NCBI GenBank assembly: GCA_947041225.1 | Contig: CAMRDM010000010.1 | Span: forward strand, 1-41,940 | Direction: 5' to 3' | Origin: an uncultured Deferribacteraceae bacterium | GTDB lineage: Bacteria > Chrysiogenota > Deferribacteres > Deferribacterales > Mucispirillaceae | DNA: 41,940 nt | Shown: positions 33,960 through 41,940 of the stretch, piece after piece | How the letters are laid out: every line of letters begins with the position of its first letter | Numbering within the stretch: the first letter of the stretch is position 1 | Translations under genes and position numbers: made by a program | The notes under the pieces: model-generated | What the model was told of the DNA's origin: nothing | Seen by the model: only the letters and a program-made list of their open reading frames with translations | The model's database searches: none

Positions 33960-34541
33960 ATGAAAACAGAAGTTAAAGAGAAATCAAAATACAATGTATC
34001 AAGAATAGGTAAATCACCTATCGAGCTTCCAGCGGGAGTTAGTGTGAAATGCGATTCATCTAATCTTGTTACAGTTGAAGGACCGAAAGGGAAATTATCT
34101 CAGCAGTTGCCTGAGGGAATTACTTTAAAAAATGAGAATAACATCGTTGAGTTAATTTGTGATGCTGATGTTGTCTTAAAGATAAGAGTTCAGCACGGTT
34201 TGATGCGTACATTAGTATCGAATATGGTAGTTGGTGTTTCTAACGGTTTTGAGAAAGTATTAGAGATAGTTGGTGTTGGTTACAGAGTTACTTTGAAAGA
34301 TAAAGATCTAGATTTAGCTATGGGTTTTTCACATCCATGTGTATTTCTTGCTCCAGCTGGTATAGCGTTTACAGTTGAAGGAACGAACAGGATAATTGTT
34401 AAAGGTATAGATAAGCAATTAGTAGGTCAAGTAGCTGCAAACATAAGAAAGATTCGTAAACCAGAGCCTTATAAAGGTAAAGGTATTCGCTATCAAAACG
34501 AGAGAATTATGTTAAAAGCTGGTAAGTCTGGTAAGAAATAA
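33960..34541 (+). CDS. rplF: 50S ribosomal protein L6
   Basis: 193 residues. Two related alpha/beta domains: SRIGKSPIELPAGVSV, VEGPKGKLSQQLP, then GVGYRVTLKDKDLDLAMGFSHPC and KPEPYKGKGIRYQNE near the end. An extra N-terminal stretch of about 13 residues (MKTEVKEKSKYNV) precedes the usual start. AAGGAG (33947-33952) is 7 nt from ATG 33960, better than the TTG at 33957. Confidence 0.96.
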   Translation: MKTEVKEKSKYNVSRIGKSPIELPAGVSVKCDSSNLVTVEGPKGKLSQQLPEGITLKNENNIVELICDADVVLKIRVQHGLMRTLVSNMVVGVSNGFEKVLEIVGVGYRVTLKDKDLDLAMGFSHPCVFLAPAGIAFTVEGTNRIIVKGIDKQLVGQVAANIRKIRKPEPYKGKGIRYQNERIMLKAGKSGKK

Positions 34542-34558
34542 TTTAAGAGGTATCTGTT

Positions 34559-34924
34559 GTGGGTAAGATAAGCAAGGTTGAAGGTCGTAATAAACGTCAC
34601 TTTCGCATAAGAAAGAAATTATCAGGAAGTTCATCTAGACCACGTTTAGCGGTGTTTAGAAGTAACAGTTATATTTATGCTCAACTAATAGATGATGAGT
34701 CAGGTATCACTTTGGCATCAGCTAGTTCATTAGAGAAAGACATTAAGTCGAAATATAATGGCAAGTTGAATAAAGAGGTTGCATCATTGATAGGTAAAAC
34801 TATTGGAGATAGAGCGGTTGTAAAGGGTATCAAGCAAGCAGTATTTGATAGAGGTGGTTTTATCTACCATGGTAAGATAAAGTCATTAGCTGATTCGGCA
34901 AGAGAAGCCGGACTTGAATTTTAG
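34559..34924 (+). CDS. rplR: 50S ribosomal protein L18
   Basis: 121 residues. [36 protein letters not shown] and [19 protein letters not shown] are the L18 signatures; the protein binds 5S rRNA with L5. GTG start with AAGAGG 8 nt upstream. It ends 14 bp before rpsE. Confidence 0.97.
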   Translation: MGKISKVEGRNKRHFRIRKKLSGSSSRPRLAVFRSNSYIYAQLIDDESGITLASASSLEKDIKSKYNGKLNKEVASLIGKTIGDRAVVKGIKQAVFDRGGFIYHGKIKSLADSAREAGLEF

Positions 34925-34938
34925 TTGGGGGTATCACT

Positions 34939-35445
34939 TTGAGCGTTGAAGAGAATCTAATAACCGATAAGGTTGTACATATAGGTAGAGTTACTAAGGT
35001 TGTTAAGGGTGGACGTATATTTAAATTTACGGCACTAGTAGTTGTGGGCGACCATAACGGTAATGTTGGTATAGGGCATGGTAAGGCGAGAGAAGTGCCT
35101 GATGCTATACGTAAAGCGATAGAGTTTGCTAAGAAGAGCATGGTATCTATTCCAGTTGTTAAGGGTTCGATCCCTCATGCAACGGTTGGTAAGTACGGCG
35201 CGAGTGAGCTTGTGATGAAGCCTGCGGCACCTGGTACTGGTATAATTGCTGGTGGAGCTGTAAGATCGTTATTTGAGTTAGCTGGTGTACAGAACATATT
35301 GGCAAAATCAGTAAGAAGTCGTAATCCATATAATTCGTTATATGCGGCGATGAACGGGTTTGAGAATATGCGTACATTAAATCAAGTTGCTGATGCAAGA
35401 AATATTGAAAGATCGGCGTTAATGGGTAAAACTAACAAAGTTTAG
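34939..35445 (+). CDS. rpsE: 30S ribosomal protein S5
   Basis: 168 residues. The N-terminal dsRBD-like domain contains [23 protein letters not shown], and [26 protein letters not shown] marks the C-terminal domain. S5 supports decoding fidelity and mRNA unwinding. The start is TTG with a GGGGG Shine-Dalgarno. The usual next gene, rpmD (L30), is absent: only 59 bp separate rpsE from rplO. Confidence 0.97.
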   Translation: MSVEENLITDKVVHIGRVTKVVKGGRIFKFTALVVVGDHNGNVGIGHGKAREVPDAIRKAIEFAKKSMVSIPVVKGSIPHATVGKYGASELVMKPAAPGTGIIAGGAVRSLFELAGVQNILAKSVRSRNPYNSLYAAMNGFENMRTLNQVADARNIERSALMGKTNKV

Positions 35446-35504
35446 CATTAGTAATAGTAATAATTAATCGAGTTATATATTGAATATAGCTTAGAGGTGT
35501 AAAG

Positions 35505-36005
35505 ATGAAATTAAGTGACCTAAAACCGGGTTATAGAGCAAATAGAGCGACAAAAAGATTAGGAAGAGGAACAGGTTCTGGTCAAGGTACTTCAGCAGGT
35601 AAGGGTACTAAGGGTCAGAAGGCTAGAAAATCTGGACATGTGCGTATAGGATTTGAGGGTGGACAGATGCCACTTATTCGTCGTATACCTAAGCGTGGTT
35701 TCTCTAATGTTAGATTTGCTTTAGTATTTGAGATTGTTAATTTGGAAGATATCGACATGAGATTTTCTGATAATGATACAGTTGATAAAGCGTCATTAAA
35801 AGCTAAAGGTCTTGTTAACGGAAATAAAGATGGTATCAAGATTTTAGGTAATGGTGAGCTTAGCAAGAAGTTATCATTTGTTATAGATAGAATATCTAAA
35901 TCAGCAGAAGTTAAGATAACTGCAGCTGGTGGATCTGTTGAGAAGATATATCACGCACCTAAAGTGCCTGTAGTTAAAAAAGGGCATAGTTGGGCTAGAT
36001 CTTAA
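35505..36005 (+). CDS. rplO: 50S ribosomal protein L15
   Basis: 166 residues, about 20 longer than E. coli L15. MKLSDLKPGYRANRATKRLGRGTGSGQGTSAGKGTKGQKARKSG-type Gly/Lys-rich N-terminus and GFEGGQMPLIRRIPKRGFSN are typical. The extra length is a C-terminal tail after VEKIYHAPKVPVVKKG. AGAGGTG precedes the ATG. It is followed by the 360-bp repeat-bearing gap before secY. Confidence 0.96.
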   Translation: MKLSDLKPGYRANRATKRLGRGTGSGQGTSAGKGTKGQKARKSGHVRIGFEGGQMPLIRRIPKRGFSNVRFALVFEIVNLEDIDMRFSDNDTVDKASLKAKGLVNGNKDGIKILGNGELSKKLSFVIDRISKSAEVKITAAGGSVEKIYHAPKVPVVKKGHSWARS

Positions 36006-36019
36006 TTGATCTAATCGCA

Positions 36020-36168
36020 GGCTAAGTGGGGCTAGGTTAGTTGGCTAAGTGGGCTAGGTTAGTTGGCTAAGTGGATTAGGTTTAGAGATAGATCGGTTAG
36101 TGGGTTAAGTTAGTTGGGCTAAGTTTAGAGATAGATCGGCTAGTTTAATTAGGTTAGTGGGTTAAGTT
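36020..36168. repeat. Imperfect G/T-rich repeats before secY
   Basis: GGCTAAGTGGG-type units start at 36020, 36043 and 36065 (22-23 bp apart). GTTTAGAGATAGATCGG occurs exactly at 36080-36096 and 36123-36139. GGTTAGTGGGTTAAGTT occurs exactly at 36095-36111 and 36152-36168. Strand asymmetry is strong: G and T on the plus strand with almost no C. The nested pattern suggests repeated duplication. Confidence 0.8.
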
Positions 36169-36282
36169 TTACAAGTAGATAAACTGGTTCTATTGAGTTT
36201 GTATTTAGTCAATGATTGTTTATTTAGAGCAGTGGATTAGATTTAGATTAAGTATGATTGTGTTAGTTTAGATTAACTATAT

Positions 36283-36311
36283 TTGCATTTATTGTAAATA
36301 TATTATATATT
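36283..36311 (+). promoter_or_regulatory. Possible secY promoter
   Basis: TTGCAT (36283-36288) and TATATT (36306-36311) are 17 bp apart and about 55 bp before the secY ATG. The -35 and the bases after it resemble the predicted rpsL promoter. The gap and repeats upstream make an independent secY promoter plausible. Confidence 0.35.
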
Positions 36312-36365
36312 ATGTGGTTCGTAGTTACATTAAAATAATTATATTGAGCAGTATCGAGGTTATAA

Positions 36366-37685
36366 ATGTTTTTAACAAAATTAGGAGAAATTTTTTCTAT
36401 ACCAGAATTAAGAAAACGTATATTAATGACACTTTTTCTTTTGGCTGTATTTAGAATTGGTGCACATGTTCCGACTCCAGGAGTTAACGGAGAGGCATTA
36501 TCACAATTTTTTCAAATGGCACAAGATAGTATGCTAGGTTTTTTTGATATGTTTACGGGTGGTGCATTATCTAGATTAACAGTTTTTGCATTAGGAGTTA
36601 TGCCGTACATTTCAGCATCAATTATAATGGAGCTATTAGCAGCGGTTATCCCTACATTAGGCGAGCTTAAGAAACGAGGTTCAGAAGGTAGAGAGAAGAT
36701 AACTAAATATACAAGATTTTTAACAGTAGCTATAGCATTTATGCAAGGGTTGTTTATTGCAATAGGTATCGAGTCGATGGCAGCGCCTGATGGTTCTCCA
36801 GTTGTTGTTGTAGGTGGTTGGTCTTTTAGATTGATTACAGCATTGACGTTAACGGCAGGAACGGTATTTTTGGTATGGCTAGGCGAGAAGATAACATCAT
36901 TTGGTGTTGGTAACGGAATGTCATTAATAATTATGGCAGGTATCATTGCATCTCTTCCGTCTGCTCTTGCCAATACATACGGTTTAATGATGACAAATGA
37001 GTTACAATTAATCCCAGTTCTTTTAGCGTTAGCGATAATGGGTTTAGCGTTTGTAGCGATAGTGTTTATGGAAACATCACAACGTCGTCTTCCAATTCAG
37101 TATGTGCGTAAGGGAAGTATAAGTGGTAGATCAGAGACATCTACATCATATTTACCGTTAAGAATTAATCCAGCGGGAGTTATACCGATTATATTTGCAT
37201 CAACATTGATTGCAACTCCAGCAACTATAGCTACCTTTGCTCCAGCTAACGAGTTTGTACAAAGTATGTCATTAATTTTTTCACCACAGTATCCGTACTA
37301 TTATGTGTTAGAGTTAGTGTTGATAGTATTTTTCACATATTTTTATACATCAATTATTTTTAATCCGAAAGATATAGCAGATAATATACAAAATTCTGGT
37401 GGAGTAATGCCGGGCAGACGTCCAGGACTAGCAACAGCAGAGTATATAGATTATGTTTTAACAAGATTGACATTTATTGGAGCATTATACCTATCATTGG
37501 TAGCGGTTATGCCACAGTTATTTGTATCAGGTTTTTCATTACCATTTTATTTTGGTGGTACAAGTTTACTTATTGTTGTTGGTGTTGGTTTAGACGTTAT
37601 ACAAAAATTAGAGTCACAATTATTAACACACAATTTTTCAGGTTTTCTGAAGAAGGGTAAAGTTGGGGGGCGTAACTGGTCATGA
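36366..37685 (+). CDS. secY: Protein translocase subunit SecY
   Basis: 439 residues with ten hydrophobic membrane segments. It is the channel of the Sec translocon. RILMTLFLLAVFRIGAHVPTPG (TM1), MLGFFDMFTGGALSRLTVFALGVMPYISASIIMELL (plug and TM2), GNGMSLIIMAGI and the cytoplasmic GRSETSTSYLPLRINPAGVIPIIFA are conserved. The C-terminal MPGRRPGLATAEYIDYVLTRLTFIGA loop contacts SecA and the ribosome. CGAGG precedes the ATG. The last 4 nt overlap adk (ATGA). Confidence 0.97.
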   Translation: MFLTKLGEIFSIPELRKRILMTLFLLAVFRIGAHVPTPGVNGEALSQFFQMAQDSMLGFFDMFTGGALSRLTVFALGVMPYISASIIMELLAAVIPTLGELKKRGSEGREKITKYTRFLTVAIAFMQGLFIAIGIESMAAPDGSPVVVVGGWSFRLITALTLTAGTVFLVWLGEKITSFGVGNGMSLIIMAGIIASLPSALANTYGLMMTNELQLIPVLLALAIMGLAFVAIVFMETSQRRLPIQYVRKGSISGRSETSTSYLPLRINPAGVIPIIFASTLIATPATIATFAPANEFVQSMSLIFSPQYPYYYVLELVLIVFFTYFYTSIIFNPKDIADNIQNSGGVMPGRRPGLATAEYIDYVLTRLTFIGALYLSLVAVMPQLFVSGFSLPFYFGGTSLLIVVGVGLDVIQKLESQLLTHNFSGFLKKGKVGGRNWS

Positions 37686-38335
37686 GTAAAATTCAGATAT
37701 TATTTTTAGGTGCACCCGGTTCAGGTAAGGGCACACAATCGGAAAAGATAACAGAAGAGTTTGGAGTGGTACAGCTTTCTACAGGTGATATGCTTCGTGA
37801 GGCTGTAAAAAATGGTACAGAGCTAGGAGTAATAGCTAAAGCATTTATGGACGAAGGTAGTCTTGTAACAGATGATGTAATAATAAAGATGATGAAAGAG
37901 AGATTAAGTTCACCAGATTGTCAGAAAGGTTTTATACTAGATGGTTTTCCACGTACAGTAACTCAAGCGACAGCGTTAGATGCTATGTTGCAAACAAGTT
38001 TAGATTGTTGTTTAACACATGTGATATCGCTAGAGGTTCCAGATGAGCCGATAGTTGAAAGATTATCAGGTAGAAGAGTATCTCCATTAACAGGTAAAGC
38101 GTATCATGTTAAATTTAGTCCTCCAGCGGTTAACGGAATGTCAGAGGATGGTAAGACACCTCTTATACATAGAGATGATGATAAACCTGAAACGATTATA
38201 AAAAGATTAGAAGTTTTTCATTCTCAAGCGGATATGTTGAAGAATTACTATAAACCATCAGGTAAACTTCATATTGTAGATGGATCTAAAGATCCTGAAG
38301 CGGTTTATGAAGATATAAGAAAGATTTTATTGTAA
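37682..38335 (+). CDS. adk: Adenylate kinase
   Basis: 217 residues, long-type enzyme converting AMP and ATP to two ADP. P-loop GAPGSGKGT is at 10-18, with LSTGDMLREAV, DGFPRTVTQA, and the LID domain opening GRRVSPLTGKAYH. No four-Cys zinc site in the LID, as in E. coli Adk. The position between secY and map is common outside the enterics. GGGGGG lies upstream of the ATG, inside the secY end. Confidence 0.96.
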   Translation: MSKIQILFLGAPGSGKGTQSEKITEEFGVVQLSTGDMLREAVKNGTELGVIAKAFMDEGSLVTDDVIIKMMKERLSSPDCQKGFILDGFPRTVTQATALDAMLQTSLDCCLTHVISLEVPDEPIVERLSGRRVSPLTGKAYHVKFSPPAVNGMSEDGKTPLIHRDDDKPETIIKRLEVFHSQADMLKNYYKPSGKLHIVDGSKDPEAVYEDIRKILL

Positions 38336-38339
38336 CTAT

Positions 38340-39092
38340 ATGGTAGAGATATATTCTAAATCAGAGATAGATAAGATCAGAGTATCGGCAGATATTTTAA
38401 AAGAGATTTTTTTTAAATTAAAAGATAAAATAGTAGTTGGGATAACAACCAACGATATAGATGCCCTTGTTTCAGAGTATGTATTATCCAAAGGTGGTAT
38501 ATGTTCAACAAAAGGTTATCAAGGTTTTCCGAGTAGTTGTTGTGTTTCGATAAACGAAGAAGTGATCCATGGTATACCAACAGATAAGAGGGTTATCCAA
38601 GATGGCGATATAGTATCAGTAGATATAGTTATATCGAAAGATTCATTTCATGCAGATGCGTGCAGAACATTTACGGTAGGAAAAGTTTCAGAGCAAGGTT
38701 TAGATTTAGTAAAAGCTACGGAAGAGGCGTTCTTTGCAGGAGTTGCACATGCAAGGGTTGGAAGTAGATTATACGATATTTCATCAGCTATCCAAGAGCA
38801 TGTTGAAAGCAAAGGTTACGGAGTTGTACGAGAGTTTTGTGGTCATGGTGTAGGTAGAAAGCTTCATGAAGAACCATCAGTTCCAAACTATGGTAAAGCA
38901 GGTAGGGGACTTAGATTGAAGAAGGGTATGGTTTTAGCGATAGAGCCGATGGTTACAGCGGGCGACTACAAGATTAAGATATTGTCAGATAAATGGACTG
39001 TTATTACTGTAGATAACTCTCTATCAGCACACTACGAGAATACGGTGTTAATTACAGATAAAGAACCTGAGATATTGACATTAGCTCAATAA
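38340..39092 (+). CDS. map: Methionine aminopeptidase
   Basis: 250 residues, type I. Removes the initiator Met. The metal ligands are visible as VSVDIVISKDSFHADACRTF (two Asp), GHGVGRKLHEEP (His), AIEPM (Glu) and HYENTVLIT (Glu). The N-terminus is compact with no zinc-finger extension. It starts 4 bp after adk with little Shine-Dalgarno, so coupling is likely. It is followed by infA after 39 bp. Confidence 0.96.
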   Translation: MVEIYSKSEIDKIRVSADILKEIFFKLKDKIVVGITTNDIDALVSEYVLSKGGICSTKGYQGFPSSCCVSINEEVIHGIPTDKRVIQDGDIVSVDIVISKDSFHADACRTFTVGKVSEQGLDLVKATEEAFFAGVAHARVGSRLYDISSAIQEHVESKGYGVVREFCGHGVGRKLHEEPSVPNYGKAGRGLRLKKGMVLAIEPMVTAGDYKIKILSDKWTVITVDNSLSAHYENTVLITDKEPEILTLAQ

Positions 39093-39131
39093 TTCGATAT
39101 ACTGCATGTTTATTTTATATAGAGAAGGTGT

Positions 39132-39353
39132 ATGAGTAAAAAAGACGATGTCATAGAGACTCAAGGTGTAGTAGTAGAGTCGTTACCGAACGCACAGTTC
39201 ATAGTAACGTTAGAGAACAATCACAAGATTTTAGCACATTTATCTGGTAAAATGAGAATGAATTTCATTCGTATTCTTCCGGGTGATAAAGTTACAGTAG
39301 AGTTATCTCCTTATGATCTAACAAAAGGTAGAATAACATATAGAGATAAGTAG
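39132..39353 (+). CDS. infA: Translation initiation factor IF-1
   Basis: 73 residues, OB-fold. [65 protein letters not shown] core with the conserved SGKMR and GDKV motifs. It binds the ribosomal A site during initiation. AGAAGG precedes the ATG. Confidence 0.96.
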   Translation: MSKKDDVIETQGVVVESLPNAQFIVTLENNHKILAHLSGKMRMNFIRILPGDKVTVELSPYDLTKGRITYRDK

Positions 39354-39405
39354 ATTTTTGTCATACAAGTCGGAGAGATTTGTATAGAGGTAGGAGGCTT
39401 TATTT

Positions 39406-39519
39406 ATGAAAGTACGTTCGAGTGTAAAACCGATATGCACAAAGTGTAAGGTTGTTAAGCGTAAAGGTGTTGTAAGAGTAATCTGTGAAAATCCTCGTCA
39501 CAAACAGCGTCAAGGTTAA
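39406..39519 (+). CDS. rpmJ: 50S ribosomal protein L36
   Basis: 37 residues: [20 protein letters not shown], then [17 protein letters not shown]. The zinc ligands are C11, C14, C27 and H32. AGGAGG precedes the ATG. The gene is too short for a routine length cut-off but is certain from sequence and position, between infA and rpsM. Confidence 0.96.
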   Translation: MKVRSSVKPICTKCKVVKRKGVVRVICENPRHKQRQG

Positions 39520-39595
39520 TTAGGTTTATAATTAGTTTATAGATTTGTGATATTTTTTTTTAAAAACTATGAAGTAGTACCAAAGGAGAGCAAGC

Positions 39596-39964
39596 ATGGC
39601 ACGAGTAGCCGGAGTAGATATTCCAAACAATAAAAAGGTAGAGATAGGCCTTACTTATATATACGGTGTAGGTAGAAATATATCACGTAGGCTGATAGAA
39701 GCAGCTAAGATTGATATGAATAAAAGAGTAGGTGATCTTACTGAGCAAGAGATATCAACGATAAGAAAGCTTATCGAGGATAACTATAAAGTAGAGGGTG
39801 ATTTACGTAAAGATATCAGTTTAAACATTAAGCGATTAATGGAGATCAACTGTTATAGAGGCGTAAGACATAAGCTAGGTATGCCAGTTAGGGGACAGAA
39901 GACACGTTCAAATGCTAGAACACGTAAAGGCCTTGCAGGAAAACGTGGTATAAAACGTAAGTAG
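39596..39964 (+). CDS. rpsM: 30S ribosomal protein S13
   Basis: 122 residues. [27 protein letters not shown] at the start, and the C-terminal GLPVRGQ-like [18 protein letters not shown] that contacts tRNA, are conserved. S13 forms bridges between subunits. AAAGGAGAG precedes the ATG. It is first of the alpha operon genes; the T-rich stretch before it has no hairpin. Confidence 0.97.
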   Translation: MARVAGVDIPNNKKVEIGLTYIYGVGRNISRRLIEAAKIDMNKRVGDLTEQEISTIRKLIEDNYKVEGDLRKDISLNIKRLMEINCYRGVRHKLGMPVRGQKTRSNARTRKGLAGKRGIKRK

Positions 39965-40029
39965 TTTTAAAAAAATATTAATTGATAAATAAAATAGAAA
40001 TAAAGTAGCCATATACTAAAGGAGGCACG

Positions 40030-40416
40030 ATGGCAGGTCCTAGAAAAAAAGTAAAAAAAGAGAAACGCAATATACCACGTGGTATAGCACATGTTTTTTC
40101 AACATTTAATAACACACATATAACTTTTTCAGATATGAACGGTGATGTTATAGCATGGGCAACAGGCGGAACAGAGAACTTTAAGAACTCAAGAAAATCA
40201 ACTCCATTTGCTGCACAGTTAGCAGCAGAGAATGCTTCAAAAAAAGCGCTTGATTGTGGTATGCGTGAAGTTGAGGTTTCGGTTAAAGGTCCAGGATCTG
40301 GAAGAGAATCAGCGATTCGTGCTATCCAAACAGCAGGTATAAAAGTTACCTTAATAAGAGACATCACTCCAGTTCCACATAATGGGTGCCGTCCGCAAAA
40401 GAAAAGAAGAATATAA
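40030..40416 (+). CDS. rpsK: 30S ribosomal protein S11
   Basis: 128 residues, full length. [39 protein letters not shown] and the final [18 protein letters not shown] are diagnostic. S11 forms the 30S platform with S18. AAAGGAGG, the strongest Shine-Dalgarno in this part, precedes the ATG. Confidence 0.98.
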   Translation: MAGPRKKVKKEKRNIPRGIAHVFSTFNNTHITFSDMNGDVIAWATGGTENFKNSRKSTPFAAQLAAENASKKALDCGMREVEVSVKGPGSGRESAIRAIQTAGIKVTLIRDITPVPHNGCRPQKKRRI

Positions 40417-40427
40417 GGAGCAATTAA

Positions 40428-41054
40428 GTGGCTAGATATACAGGGGCTAACTGCAAGTTGTGCAGAAGAGAAAATATGAAGCTATACTTAAAAGGTGAGC
40501 GTTGTTATAAAGAGAAGTGTGGTTTTGAAAGAAAAGATTACGCTCCGGGACAGCATGGTAAATTAAGAAAGAAATTATCAGATTTCGGTATCCAGTTGAG
40601 AGAGAAGCAGAAAACAAAAAGAATTTATGGTGTTTTAGAAACACAATTTAGAAGATATTTTGCAAAAGCTTCATCAACACAAGGTATAACGGGCGATAAC
40701 TTATTTCAATTATTAGAGCGTCGTTTAGATAATGTTGTTTATAGATCAGGTTTTGCAGCGAGCAGAAAAGAAGCAAGACAGATGGTTAAACATGAGCATT
40801 TCACTGTTGATGGTCGTAAAGTATCAATACCATCATTTCTTGTTAAACCGGGTATGGTTATAGCGGTTAAAGAGGTTAGTAGAGAGCATATACGTATAGT
40901 TGACTCACTTGAGACTGCTCAAGGTCGTGGTATACCGGAATGGATATTACTTGATAAGCCTAACTTTAAAGCAGAGATCAGTAGAATGCCTATTAGAGAA
41001 GATGTGAAATATGAAATTCAAGAATCGCTAATAGTAGAGCTTTATTCTAAGTAG
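40428..41054 (+). CDS. rpsD: 30S ribosomal protein S4
   Basis: 208 residues. The S4 RNA-binding domain is visible in the middle ([40 protein letters not shown]). The N-terminal CKLCRRE and [11 protein letters not shown] contain Cys pairs (C-x2-C and a C-x5-C-like pair) that may bind zinc, as in some S4 proteins. S4 represses the alpha operon in E. coli. GTG start with AAGGAG 9 nt upstream. Confidence 0.97.
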   Translation: MARYTGANCKLCRRENMKLYLKGERCYKEKCGFERKDYAPGQHGKLRKKLSDFGIQLREKQKTKRIYGVLETQFRRYFAKASSTQGITGDNLFQLLERRLDNVVYRSGFAASRKEARQMVKHEHFTVDGRKVSIPSFLVKPGMVIAVKEVSREHIRIVDSLETAQGRGIPEWILLDKPNFKAEISRMPIREDVKYEIQESLIVELYSK

Positions 41055-41083
41055 GGTAAGAATATCTTATAGGAGTACCATTA

Positions 41084-41940
41084 ATGGTAATGATGAATTT
41101 CAAGAGCTTAATTAAGCCTAAGAAGATAGATACAGTTGGTCAATTAGTTGGCCACTACGGTAAATTTGTAGCAGAACCATATGAAAAAGGTTTTGGTATA
41201 ACGATAGGTAACGCATTACGTAGAGTAATGTTATCATCTATAGAGGGTACAGCGGTAGTTGGTATCCGTATAGAGGGTATTAGTAATGAGTTTAGTACAA
41301 TATCTGGTGTAAAAGAGGATATCGTTGAGATATTACTTAACATCAAATCGTTAGAATTAAACTCAACATCACATGAACAAATTAGAGCTTGTATCAAGAA
41401 GAAGGGTGCAGGACCTATAGTTGCTGGCGATATTGAAGGGGATTTAAATCTAGAGATTTTAGAACCTGAACAGCACATCCTTACTATCACCGATGATAGT
41501 ACTGAGATATATATCGAGCTATTTATTGAACGAGGTATAGGATATCTTCCAAGTGAAGAGTTCGGTAATAAGTTTGATGATATAGTTGGCGTTATTCCGA
41601 TAGACGCAGTATTTACACCTATAAAAAGTGTTAATTACTATATTGAGAATGCTCGTGTTGGTCAATCGACGGATTACGAAAAGTTGACTATGGAGATTGA
41701 GACAGATGGATCGATCAAACCAGAAAATGCGATGGCGTTTGCAGCAAAGATTATTAAAGATTACATGATGCAGTACATCAATTTTGAAGAAACTATTGAA
41801 GTTGCTCCAGAAGTTGAAGCGTCTAAATCAAATGATCAGATAGTTGATATGTTAGATAATTCAATTGAAGAGTTAGAGTTATCAGTTCGTGCATACAACT
41901 GTTTAAAAAATGCTAATATAGAAACATTGTATGAGATCGG
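41084..41940 (+). CDS. rpoA: RNA polymerase alpha subunit (3' end outside the window)
   Basis: 285 codons are present and the frame is still open at the window edge. The N-terminal dimerisation domain shows GHYGKFVAEPYEKGFGITIGNALRRVMLSSIEGTAV (about 23-58). The window ends inside the C-terminal domain, at the segment ELSVRAYNCLKNANIETLYEI that binds UP elements and activators. ATG 41084 is chosen because AGGAG (41071-41075) lies 8 nt upstream. ATG 41090 and 41093 are possible alternatives. rplQ probably follows. Confidence 0.96.
   Translation, partial: MVMMNFKSLIKPKKIDTVGQLVGHYGKFVAEPYEKGFGITIGNALRRVMLSSIEGTAVVGIRIEGISNEFSTISGVKEDIVEILLNIKSLELNSTSHEQIRACIKKKGAGPIVAGDIEGDLNLEILEPEQHILTITDDSTEIYIELFIERGIGYLPSEEFGNKFDDIVGVIPIDAVFTPIKSVNYYIENARVGQSTDYEKLTMEIETDGSIKPENAMAFAAKIIKDYMMQYINFEETIEVAPEVEASKSNDQIVDMLDNSIEELELSVRAYNCLKNANIETLYEI

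Larger units (their letters stand above)
36006..36365. other. Non-coding, repeat-bearing gap between rplO and secY
   Basis: No gene is supported in these 360 bp. The first half is a G/T-rich imperfect repeat (36020-36168). The second half is AT-rich and contains a possible secY promoter (36283-36311). Such a long break between rplO and secY is unusual for the spc operon. Confidence 0.7.

Noticed and set aside
36512..36973. Antisense open frame of 153 codons inside secY
   Set aside because: It is a shadow of the secY codon pattern: no family resemblance, no ribosome binding site, and it lies wholly within a certain gene. The same applies to antisense frames in lon (13805-14191, 14393-14719), gspD (6104-6460) and cheW (17476-17853).
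39551..39560. T-run before rpsM as a terminator
   Set aside because: No hairpin precedes the T residues.
1..41940. tRNA, rRNA, insertion sequences, prophage or integrase genes
   Set aside because: The larger gaps and all forward and reverse coding frames were read and none was recognised. A covariance-model search was not possible.

Overview
The window is AT-rich (about one third GC by eye), gene-dense chromosomal DNA of a Gram-negative bacterium. The evidence is a type II secretion secretin and inner-membrane set, an SdhCDAB complex, CheW and CheZ, and the str, S10, spc and alpha ribosomal operons in canonical order. A futalosine-pathway gene (mqnE), a delta-type MinD/FlhG-like ATPase, only zinc-type S14, no rpmD (L30), and adk between secY and map suggest a deltaproteobacterial-grade or Deferribacterota-like lineage rather than a classical gammaproteobacterium. 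SdhA and SdhB nevertheless resemble the E. coli enzymes closely. The taxon is inferred, not established.

Layout. 1-4116: upstream region, sdhCDAB, and a short CPBP-family membrane protein whose start overlaps a strong intrinsic terminator. 4207-9694: gspC-gspD-gspE-gspF of a type II secretion system, without pseudopilins. 9740-12458: mqnE, an overlapping unknown gene, and galU. 12825-15641: lon and a DUF2062 membrane protein. 15942-20881: a MinD-like ATPase, CheW with a three-repeat tail, CheZ, and a large repeat-rich membrane-anchored protein. 20882-21130: six 42-bp tandem repeats. 21278-21688: a lone minus-strand gene for a GyrI/Cass2-like effector-binding protein. 22297-41940: rpsL-rpsG-fusA-tuf, rpsJ to rplO, secY-adk-map-infA-rpmJ, rpsM-rpsK-rpsD-rpoA (rpoA cut by the window end).

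The most unusual part is 16863-21130. CheW ends in an A10 run that contains the in-frame heptamer A AAA AAC, directly before its TAG stop. The -1 frame is open from there into CheZ, and the GTG start of CheZ has no well-placed ribosome binding site. A frameshift, an inserted A, or transcriptional slippage would give one 715-residue CheW-CheZ protein. Just downstream, the 610-residue repeat protein stops at TAA, yet the six 42-bp repeats that follow stay open in the same frame and would add a 14-residue Tyr-rich repeat. Two neighbouring interrupted frames may reflect recoding, phase variation, gene decay or sequencing error; the sequence alone cannot decide.

Regulation visible by eye: a recurring promoter-like pattern TTGCA(A/T) - 16/17 bp - TATnAT/TATATT lies upstream of sdhC, lon, rpsL and secY. 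Intrinsic terminators or terminator-like hairpins lie after sdhB, galU, the DUF2062 gene and tuf. No tRNA, rRNA, CRISPR array, insertion sequence or prophage gene was recognised.
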